Below, in pieces: positions 1 to 5,558 of a stretch of DNA of 8,878 nt (positions are counted from its first letter, which is position 1; the number at the start of each line of letters is the position of its first letter). The DNA comes from an uncultured Eubacteriales bacterium. GTDB taxonomy: Bacteria; Bacillota; Clostridia; Christensenellales; Borkfalkiaceae. The stretch spans positions 1-8,878 of the forward strand of contig CACXDQ010000136.1 of NCBI GenBank assembly GCA_902766475.1, given 5' to 3'. Under the pieces are notes generated by a model, which was not told where the DNA came from, did no database searches, and saw only the letters and a list, made by a program, of their open reading frames with translations. Made by a program: the position numbers and the translations under genes.

Positions 1-1
1 C

Positions 2-877
2 GGCGCAAAGGTAAACGAAAAGATAGTACCGTTAAACAGCACTCTTCAAACGGGCGACGTCGTTGAAATAATCACATCGAAATCGTCGAAAGGTCCGTCG
101 TGGGACTGGCTTAGGATAGCTAAATCTTCGGGCGCTAAGGCGAAGATAAAGGCGTTTTTCAAGAAGAGTATGGCTGCCGAAAACGAGCGTGACGGCAAAT
201 CTATGATGGAGCAAGAGGCGAAAAACAGAGGTTATAACCTCGACGATCTATTAAACCCCATCAGCTTCGAAAGATTAAGTCAGAAAATGTCGTTCTCGAC
301 CGAAGAGGAAATGTTTGCCGCCGTAGGTTGCGGAGCAGTAACCGTAAACCAAGTAATATTAAAGCTCATCGACTTTTACAGAAAGGAAAAGCCGATAGCC
401 GAAATTCAATACGAAAACAAGTATCACCATAAAAACGAAAACGTCGGCGGAATCAAGATAAAGGGTATGGAAGGTTTCCTCGTGAGATACGCCGGCTGTT
501 GCAGCCCCGTTCCGGGCGACGAAATAGTCGGGTACGTTTCGAGGGGTAGGGGAGTTACCGTTCACAGAAAAGATTGCCCGAACATGAAAAACGAAGATCC
601 CGCAAGGCTTCTCGAAGCCGAATGGACGGGCAATTCGGGCAGTTATTCAGTCTTGGTGAGGGTAATAGGAACGCAAGACGCACCCGTTCTCGTCATTATG
701 TCGACTGTCTGTATGTCGCTCGGCATAAACATTACTTCCGTAAACGGCAGATTAGACCGGAAAAACAATCAATCTATCGCAGATTTCACCGTAAGGCTCA
801 ATAAACAAGGCGATCTCGAAGCTTTACGCACAAAAGTAAAACAAGATTCGAGAATATTGGATATTTATAGGTTGTAA
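2..877 (+). CDS. rel: RelA/SpoT-family (p)ppGpp synthetase/hydrolase, C-terminal 291 residues (5' end outside window)
   Basis: This is the C-terminal regulatory half of a long RSH enzyme, which makes and degrades (p)ppGpp in the stringent response; the catalytic hydrolase and synthetase domains lie upstream of the window. The frame is open from base 2, so the ATG at 170 is internal and not the real start. Numbering visible residues from base 2, residues 1-27 are the end of the TGS domain (GAKVNEKIVPL, then TGDVVEIITSK). A helical stretch follows, starting GPSWDWL. The conserved-cysteine domain has the family's YAGCCSPVPGD (C166, C167) and HRKDCPN (C192). The C-terminal ACT domain spans about 214-291. 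In this family these parts contact the ribosome and sense uncharged tRNA. No frameshift or missing key residue is seen. The stop lies one base before the next start, which suggests translational coupling. Whether the protein is bifunctional cannot be judged without the N-terminus. Confidence 0.95.
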   Translation, partial: GAKVNEKIVPLNSTLQTGDVVEIITSKSSKGPSWDWLRIAKSSGAKAKIKAFFKKSMAAENERDGKSMMEQEAKNRGYNLDDLLNPISFERLSQKMSFSTEEEMFAAVGCGAVTVNQVILKLIDFYRKEKPIAEIQYENKYHHKNENVGGIKIKGMEGFLVRYAGCCSPVPGDEIVGYVSRGRGVTVHRKDCPNMKNEDPARLLEAEWTGNSGSYSVLVRVIGTQDAPVLVIMSTVCMSLGINITSVNGRLDRKNNQSIADFTVRLNKQGDLEALRTKVKQDSRILDIYRL

Positions 878-878
878 T

Positions 879-1493
879 ATGAAGGTCATAACTTACGCCC
901 TTCCGCCGCTCGGCGCTAATTGCCACGTCGTGTTTGACGAAAATACAAAAAGGGCAATAGCGATAGATATAGGCGGAGATTACGGGTATTTAAAAAGCAA
1001 ACTCGCCTCAAACGGACTTCAAATTATCGCCGCATTATTAACTCACGGGCATTTCGATCATTTCGGCGGAGCTTATGAAGCACAGCTTGAAGGCATACCC
1101 GTATATATAGACCAAAGAGATAGTTTAAAGCTTGGCGGCAAAGGCAGTTTAGCCGATCATTTCGGCTATGAAACGAACTTTTTTGTACCCGATTATACTT
1201 TTACCGCCGACTGTGTATTAAAAATAGATGATTTCGAAATTAAAGCTATTCATACGCCGGGGCATACGAGCGGATCGTGCTGCTTTATGATAGACGGTAA
1301 ACTTTTCAGCGGCGATACGCTCTTTTTCATGAGTTTCGGGAGAACGGATCTGTATGACGGAAAATTTTCAGCGCTTAAAGATTCGCTTAAAAAACTTTTT
1401 GAATTAAGCGGCACGACAAAAGTTTATCCCGGTCACGGCGAAAACACAACGATAGCATACGAAAGGGAGTTTAACCCCATAAATGATTATTAA
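879..1493 (+). CDS. MBL-fold metallo-hydrolase, glyoxalase II-like
   Basis: A 204-residue metallo-beta-lactamase-fold hydrolase, probably cytoplasmic since no signal peptide is visible. The metal ligands are all in place: THGHFDH (H56, H58, D60, H61), H129 in TPGHTSGS, D146 in SGDTLF, and H186 in YPGHGENT. This is the pattern of the short, single-domain hydroxyacylglutathione hydrolase-like proteins of Bacillota. They lack the C-terminal glutathione-binding domain of true glyoxalase II, so the substrate is unknown (a thioester or similar ester is an inference). The start lies one base after the rel stop with no good Shine-Dalgarno sequence, so translation is probably coupled to rel. The last 11 bases overlap hemZ. 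From memory, a hydrolase of this kind commonly sits between rel and hemZ in Clostridia. Confidence is high for the fold and low for the exact reaction. Confidence 0.9.
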   Translation: MKVITYALPPLGANCHVVFDENTKRAIAIDIGGDYGYLKSKLASNGLQIIAALLTHGHFDHFGGAYEAQLEGIPVYIDQRDSLKLGGKGSLADHFGYETNFFVPDYTFTADCVLKIDDFEIKAIHTPGHTSGSCCFMIDGKLFSGDTLFFMSFGRTDLYDGKFSALKDSLKKLFELSGTTKVYPGHGENTTIAYEREFNPINDY

Positions 1494-2835
1494 AACCAAT
1501 TTGGAATGGCTCTATCCCGAACTTTTGGAAGAGGCTAAATTTTTCAGCGGTACGGGCGATATCGAGATAAACCACACTCATTCAAGTAACTTTGTCGACG
1601 AGATAGATATTTGCGGTAAAAAGTATAATTATACAAATTATAGAGATTTTTCAACACTGCTCGAAGAGAAGAGGTACATAAAGAGGTTTGCAAAACTTGC
1701 CCTCTATAACGCTATGAGCGACTATCTCGGTCAAAATCTTCCATGGGGTGCGCTTACGGGTATACGCCCCGTAAAATTCGCTTACGGCGAGGGTGAAAGG
1801 TGGCGTAAAGAGATGGGCGACGTAATGAGAGTGTCCCCGAAAAAACTCGATATGGTCGCCGCCATAATGGAACAGCAAAAACCGTTTACGGATATTGCCG
1901 AAAACAGTTGCGATCTGTTTATAGGTATTCCGTTTTGTCCGTCGAGGTGTCTTTATTGCTCGTTTATGTCGAGCGAGATAGGAAAGTGCGATAATGCAAA
2001 CGAATACGTCGACGCCCTCGTTAAAGAGATAAATGCCTCAAAGCCGCTCATCGGTAATTTAAGAAGCGTTTATATCGGCGGCGGAACACCGATATCCCTG
2101 CCTATAAGTCAATTATCTCGCATTTTAGAAACAGTTGGCGACGTGAATTGCGAGTATACCGTCGAGGCGGGCAGACCGGACTGTATAACCGACGACGTGT
2201 TAAAGCTTTTGTCGGATCACGGCGTTACGAGGATATGCGTAAACCCTCAGACTTTTAAAGACGATACGCTTGAACTTTTGGGAAGAAAGCACACGGTAAA
2301 GGAAATATACGATAAATATTATCTTGCGAGGAAGTATTCTTTCGATATAAATATGGACCTTATCGCCGGGCTTCCCGAAGAGAGCTTTGACGATTTTAAA
2401 AATTCGATAAATGCGGCAATAGACCTCTCTCCCGAAAACCTCACGGTGCATACCCTTTCGTTAAAGGCAGGCAGCAGGCTCAAAGAAATGGTCGATCGCC
2501 TTCCCGAAGGACAAATCGATAAAATGATTGATTATTCATACGACAGGCTGACGGAAAGCGGATATTTCCCCTATTATATGTATCGACAAAAATATATGGC
2601 GGGCAACCTCGAAAACACCGGCTACACCAAGGCGGGCAAGGCTTGCGTCTATAACGTTGACGTAATGGAAGAGATCGCCGACAACCTCGCTTGCGGAGCA
2701 AACGCCGTTTCAAAAAAACTGTTTTCCGGCGGCGAGAGGATAGAACGCTACGGCGCGCCGAAAGATATCTCCACTTACATTTCCAAAATAGATAAAGTGA
2801 TCGAAGAAAAAAATAAGTTATTTTCGTCAAAATGA
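1483..2835 (+). CDS. hemZ: HemZ-type radical SAM protein (coproporphyrinogen III dehydrogenase-like)
   Basis: A 450-residue radical SAM protein. The HemZ-type N-terminal region ends in LPWGALTGIRPVKF (86-99). The radical SAM cluster motif is CPSRCLYC (C152, C156, C159), binding a 4Fe-4S cluster and S-adenosylmethionine, followed by GGGTP (199-203), VEAGRPD (227-233) and ICVNPQTF (251-258). The C-terminal MYRQK (366-370) and NLENTGY (375-381) are HemZ hallmarks. The family is annotated as oxygen-independent coproporphyrinogen III dehydrogenase (coproporphyrinogen III to protoporphyrinogen IX), but biochemical support is thin and no other heme gene is visible here. It is shorter than B. subtilis HemZ (about 500 residues), apparently in the N-terminal part. 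The ATG at 1483 overlaps the hydrolase gene by 11 bases and has a purine-rich GGGAG at 1465-1469, a rather long spacing. It is the last gene of this operon; no clear intrinsic terminator follows. Confidence 0.93.
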   Translation: MIIKTNLEWLYPELLEEAKFFSGTGDIEINHTHSSNFVDEIDICGKKYNYTNYRDFSTLLEEKRYIKRFAKLALYNAMSDYLGQNLPWGALTGIRPVKFAYGEGERWRKEMGDVMRVSPKKLDMVAAIMEQQKPFTDIAENSCDLFIGIPFCPSRCLYCSFMSSEIGKCDNANEYVDALVKEINASKPLIGNLRSVYIGGGTPISLPISQLSRILETVGDVNCEYTVEAGRPDCITDDVLKLLSDHGVTRICVNPQTFKDDTLELLGRKHTVKEIYDKYYLARKYSFDINMDLIAGLPEESFDDFKNSINAAIDLSPENLTVHTLSLKAGSRLKEMVDRLPEGQIDKMIDYSYDRLTESGYFPYYMYRQKYMAGNLENTGYTKAGKACVYNVDVMEEIADNLACGANAVSKKLFSGGERIERYGAPKDISTYISKIDKVIEEKNKLFSSK

Positions 2836-2847
2836 CCTATTAAACGA

Positions 2848-2876
2848 TTGCAATTTAACGCATAATATGTTATTAT
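2848..2876 (+). promoter_or_regulatory. Predicted sigma-A-type promoter for rpsO
   Basis: The -35 box TTGCAA (2848-2853) and -10 box TATTAT (2871-2876) are separated by exactly 17 bases. A TGT just before the -10 box gives an extended -10 (TGn) element. Transcription would start near 2883, giving a leader of about 83 bases before the rpsO start. The promoter starts 12 bases past the hemZ stop and would make rpsO independent of the rel-hydrolase-hemZ operon. Read by eye, without experimental support. Confidence 0.7.
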
Positions 2877-2940
2877 ATAAATAGTGCTTATTGCGTAGCT
2901 TGACGAGTACTCGCCGTCTTGCCCCGCTTTAAAGTGAATA

Positions 2941-2972
2941 TTTCCATTACAGGAGGATAAACAAAATGGAAA
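2941..2972 (+). promoter_or_regulatory. Start-codon-sequestering hairpin in the rpsO leader (candidate S15 autoregulatory site)
   Basis: TTTCCATT at 2941-2948 is the exact reverse complement of AATGGAAA at 2965-2972, which contains the rpsO ATG and second codon. Pairing would close an 8-bp helix over the start codon and hold the Shine-Dalgarno sequence AGGAGG (2951-2956, 9 bases before the ATG) in a 16-base loop. S15 is known to repress its own translation through leader RNA structures that differ between bacterial groups (a pseudoknot over the start region in E. coli). A role in S15 feedback here is inferred. The helix has only two G-C pairs, so it would be weak alone and might need S15 or further tertiary contacts. 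Upstream, the leader also has the palindromes CGAGTACTCG (2904-2913) and CTTTAAAG (2927-2934). Confidence 0.45.
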
Positions 2973-3229
2973 AAGAAAGGAAAACCGAAATTATCGAAGA
3001 GTTCAAAAGACACGATGGCGACACCGGCTCTGCCGAGGTTCAGATCGCCCTTTTGACGGAGAGGATCAATCACCTCAACGAGCATCTTAAACTCAACCAC
3101 AACGACAAACATTCCCGTCGTGGTCTTTTAAAGATGGTCGGCCGCAGAAAGGGTATGCTTGATTATCTCAAGTCTATCGATATCGAAAAGTACAGAGAGA
3201 TAGTTGCGAAACTCGGTCTCAGAAAGTAA
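2966..3229 (+). CDS. rpsO: 30S ribosomal protein S15
   Basis: An 87-residue protein, essentially full length for S15 (about 89). S15 binds the central domain of 16S rRNA early in assembly of the small subunit platform. The characteristic GDTGSAEVQIALLTERI (18-34), the INHL and EHL turns with H36 and H40, and DKHSRRGLLKMVGRRKGML (47-65) are present; this region includes the conserved D-H-S residues that contact rRNA. The start follows a perfect AGGAGG at 2951-2956. The gene has its own promoter upstream and a strong terminator beginning 9 bases past the stop, then pnp, as in many bacteria. The leader may allow S15 to repress its own translation. Confidence 0.98.
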   Translation: MEKERKTEIIEEFKRHDGDTGSAEVQIALLTERINHLNEHLKLNHNDKHSRRGLLKMVGRRKGMLDYLKSIDIEKYREIVAKLGLRK

Positions 3230-3237
3230 TCGTTTTC

Positions 3238-3269
3238 GGAGGGGTATATTGTCTATACTCCTCCTTTTT
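3238..3269 (+). terminator. Intrinsic terminator after rpsO
   Basis: An 11-bp stem pairs 3238-3248 with 3254-3264 (including one G-T pair) around a 5-base loop (TTGTC), followed directly by TTTTT at 3265-3269. This is a textbook rho-independent terminator. It should limit rpsO read-through into pnp and so partly separate the two genes. Confidence 0.9.
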
Positions 3270-3302
3270 CGGGTTTTCGGACAAGGCGTACAAGCCATGT
3301 CT

Positions 3303-3346
3303 ATCGGCGGCTTTTGCCGCTTTCGATGTTTTCGTTCTTATGAACG
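3303..3346 (+). promoter_or_regulatory. Two tandem hairpins in the pnp leader
   Basis: Hairpin one: GCGGC (3307-3311) pairs with GCCGC (3316-3320) around a TTTT loop. Outer ATCG (3303-3306) can also pair with CGAT (3324-3327) across a TTT bulge. Hairpin two: CGTTC (3333-3337) pairs with GAACG (3342-3346) around TTAT. Neither has a proper T-tract, so they are not obvious terminators. In E. coli the pnp leader forms a stem-loop cut by RNase III, after which PNPase represses its own expression. A similar role here is inference only. Both hairpins would be in the mRNA if transcription enters from rpsO or starts upstream of 3303. Confidence 0.5.
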
Positions 3347-3357
3347 TTTACTATAAA
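3329..3357 (+). promoter_or_regulatory. Weak candidate promoter for pnp
   Basis: TATAAA at 3352-3357 is a good -10 match, but the hexamer 17 bases upstream (TTTTCG, 3329-3334) is a poor -35 box. Transcription from it would start near 3363 and give a very short leader lacking both hairpins. No better promoter is visible between the rpsO terminator and pnp, so pnp may also depend on read-through from rpsO. Confidence 0.2.
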
Positions 3358-3379
3358 ATCAGAGTTTAAGGAGAACAAG

Positions 3380-5479
3380 ATGTTAGAAAATCACAAAATT
3401 TTCAAAACGACGATCGGTGGCAGAGAAGTTACCGTTGACGTTGGCAAATACGCTCAACAGGCAAACGGCTCTTGTATCGTAAGATGCGGCGAAACCGTCG
3501 TCATGGTGAACGTAACGATGGCTCCTCAGCCCAGAGAGGGTATGGATTTCTTCCCCCTTTCCGTTGACTATGAGGAGAAGATGTACGCCGTCGGTAAGAT
3601 TCCGGGCGGCTTTAAGAAAAGAGAGGGCAGGGCGAGCGATAAAGCTATCCTCGTTTCCCGTCTTATCGACAGACCTATAAGACCTCTTTTCCCGAAGGGG
3701 CTTTTCAACGACGTAACGGTAATAGCTACCGCTCTTTCCGTAGACGTCGATATCGCTCCGGAGCCGCTCGCTATGTTCGGCAGCTCCGTTGCGCTCAGCA
3801 TTTCGGATATCCCGTGGGCAGGACCTACCGGCTCGGTAGTAGTCGGGCTTGTCGACGGTGAATACGTCATTAACCCGACTGTCGCTCAGAAAGAAAAGAG
3901 CCTTTTAGCCCTTAACCTTTCCGGTACGAAAGACGCAATAATGATGGTTGAGGCGGGCGCTAAGGAAATAGACGACGAACAGATGGTAAAAGCTATCCTC
4001 TTCGGTCATGAAGAGATCAAAAAGCAGTGCGCTTTCATCGAGGAAATAGTTGCCGAAGTGGGTAAGCCGAAGCTTGAAATGGATCTTTACCACGTTCCCG
4101 AGGATCTCGACGCCGACGTAAGGGCTTATGCAAGCGAGAAGCTTGACTATGCTCTCGATACCTTCGACAGAGAAGAAAGACAAGCCCGTCAAGACGAGGT
4201 CGAAAAGGATGTTTTGGAGCATTTTGCCGAGAAATACGAGGGAATGGCGAGAGAGATAAAAGATTCTCTCTACTATATAACCAAAGAGAAAGTAAGGGCT
4301 AAGATAACCAACACGGGCGTTCGTCCCGACGGCAGAACGCTTACCGAGATCAGACCTATTTGGTGCGAACACGGCATTTTACCGAGAGTTCACGGCAGCG
4401 CCGTATTTACGAGAGGTCAAACTCAGGTATTGACTACTTGTACTTTGGGCACTATTTCCGAAGTTCAGAAACTCGAAGGTCTTGACAACGAAGAGTATAA
4501 GAGATATATTCACCACTACAACATGCCCGGTTACGCTTCGGGCGAAGCAAGGGCGTTAAAGAGCCCCGGCAGACGTGAAATAGGTCACGGCGCACTCGCT
4601 GAAAGAGCGCTTGAACCCGTAGTTCCGTCCGAGCTTGAATTCCCCTATGCGATAAGGCTCGTTTCGGAAGTTCTCTCTTCCAACGGCTCCACTTCGCAAG
4701 CTTCCGTATGCGGCTCTACAATGGCGTTAATGGACGCAGGCGTTCCCATTAAGCGCCCCGTAGCCGGTATAGCAATGGGTCTTATAAAGGATACCGAAAG
4801 CGGCAAGATCTCCGTTCTTTCCGACATTCAGGGTCTTGAAGACTTCCTTGGGGATATGGACTTTAAGGTGGCAGGTACCGTAAACGGCATCACCGCTATT
4901 CAGATGGATATAAAGATCAAGGGCATAAGCGAAGAGATTTTGAGAAAGGCTATAAGTCAGGCAAACGAGGGCAGACACTTCATTTTGAATAAGATGCTCG
5001 CTTGCATACCCGAGCCAAATAAAGAACTCAGCAAATACGCTCCCAAGATCATCTCCTTCGAGATACCCACCGAGAAGATCAAAGACGTTATCGGCAGCGG
5101 CGGTAAGACCATCAACAAGATTATCGAGGAAACGGGCGTCAAGATCGACATCAACGAGGACGGCAAGGTATTTATCGCAACTTACGGAGAGGACCTCTCG
5201 ATGGCTGAAAAGGCTAAGGCGATGGTCATGTCCATTGCGAGAGATCCCGAAGTCGGTGATATGTTCATCTCGACGGTCGTCAGAATTCTTCCCAAAGTCG
5301 GCGCATTCTGCGAGCTTGCTCCCGGCAAAGACGGCATGATCCACATTTCCAAGATGAGCGAAAAGAGAATAAATTCCGTCGACGAAGTTCTCGCTATCGG
5401 AGATACCGTTAAGGTTGAAATAATCAAGATAGGCGAAAAGGGTATCGACCTTAAACTTCTTGAAAAAATAGAGCAGTAA
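3380..5479 (+). CDS. pnp: Polyribonucleotide nucleotidyltransferase (PNPase)
   Basis: A full-length PNPase of 699 residues, the trimeric 3'-to-5' phosphorolytic exoribonuclease of mRNA decay, usually part of the degradosome. The first RNase PH-like domain carries RPIRPLFPKG (98-107), and a helical linker follows. The second RNase PH domain carries RREIGHGALAERAL (from 398), the phosphate-binding NGSTSQ (435-440), and the catalytic aspartates in EDFLGDMDFKV (D488, D492, D494). The KH domain has the loop IGSGGK (571-576). The S1 RNA-binding domain is at about 622-693, with KVGAFCEL and KDGMIHIS. All key residues are present. The ATG at 3380 follows AAGGAG (3368-3373) at a spacing of 6 bases. 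The gene lies behind rpsO and its terminator and is followed by another hairpin terminator. The leader hairpins suggest post-transcriptional control. Confidence 0.98.
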   Translation: MLENHKIFKTTIGGREVTVDVGKYAQQANGSCIVRCGETVVMVNVTMAPQPREGMDFFPLSVDYEEKMYAVGKIPGGFKKREGRASDKAILVSRLIDRPIRPLFPKGLFNDVTVIATALSVDVDIAPEPLAMFGSSVALSISDIPWAGPTGSVVVGLVDGEYVINPTVAQKEKSLLALNLSGTKDAIMMVEAGAKEIDDEQMVKAILFGHEEIKKQCAFIEEIVAEVGKPKLEMDLYHVPEDLDADVRAYASEKLDYALDTFDREERQARQDEVEKDVLEHFAEKYEGMAREIKDSLYYITKEKVRAKITNTGVRPDGRTLTEIRPIWCEHGILPRVHGSAVFTRGQTQVLTTCTLGTISEVQKLEGLDNEEYKRYIHHYNMPGYASGEARALKSPGRREIGHGALAERALEPVVPSELEFPYAIRLVSEVLSSNGSTSQASVCGSTMALMDAGVPIKRPVAGIAMGLIKDTESGKISVLSDIQGLEDFLGDMDFKVAGTVNGITAIQMDIKIKGISEEILRKAISQANEGRHFILNKMLACIPEPNKELSKYAPKIISFEIPTEKIKDVIGSGGKTINKIIEETGVKIDINEDGKVFIATYGEDLSMAEKAKAMVMSIARDPEVGDMFISTVVRILPKVGAFCELAPGKDGMIHISKMSEKRINSVDEVLAIGDTVKVEIIKIGEKGIDLKLLEKIEQ

Positions 5480-5491
5480 ACAATAATTCTG

Positions 5492-5525
5492 AATAAATGG
5501 GCGTGCAAAAGCGCCCATTTATTAT
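5492..5525 (+). terminator. Hairpin terminator after pnp
   Basis: A perfect 12-bp stem pairs 5492-5503 with 5512-5523 around an 8-base loop (TGCAAAAG). Its base is A/T-rich and its top is GGGCG/CGCCC. The T-rich right arm (ATTTATTAT) takes the place of a separate T-tract. The A-rich left arm gives T-rich sequence on the other strand, so the structure may act in both directions. It begins 13 bases past the pnp stop and ends 34 bases before the start of the helicase gene, and would reduce read-through into it. Confidence 0.75.
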
Positions 5526-5558
5526 AACCAACAGGCATATTACACTTGCTATCACGTT

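Noticed and set aside
170..877. A separate 235-residue gene starting at ATG 170
   Set aside because: The same frame is open back to base 2 and encodes the end of the TGS domain of Rel, so this ATG is internal to rel.
2826..2836. Small hairpin GTCA-AAA-TGAC at the hemZ stop as a terminator
   Set aside because: The stem is only 4 bp and is not followed by a T-tract.
3276..3304. Promoter for pnp in the stretch just after the rpsO terminator
   Set aside because: TTCGGA can be set 17 bases from GTCTAT, but both hexamers match consensus poorly.
3905..4372. A 155-residue minus-strand open frame inside pnp
   Set aside because: It is antisense to clear PNPase coding sequence, with no ribosome binding site or recognisable motif.
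4727..5518. A 263-residue minus-strand open frame opposite the end of pnp
   Set aside because: It lies antisense to the conserved RNase PH, KH and S1 domains of pnp, resembles no protein I recognise, and starts in the pnp terminator region. It is a codon-bias shadow.
5520..5543. -10-like TATTAT (5520-5525) and TATTAC (5538-5543) as a helicase promoter
   Set aside because: No acceptable -35 hexamer lies 16-18 bases upstream of either, and the first is part of the pnp terminator stem.
5493..5558. Upstream extension of the helicase protein through the pnp terminator
   Set aside because: The frame is open but contains no ATG, GTG or TTG, and its sequence overlaps the hairpin, so the extension is unlikely to be translated.
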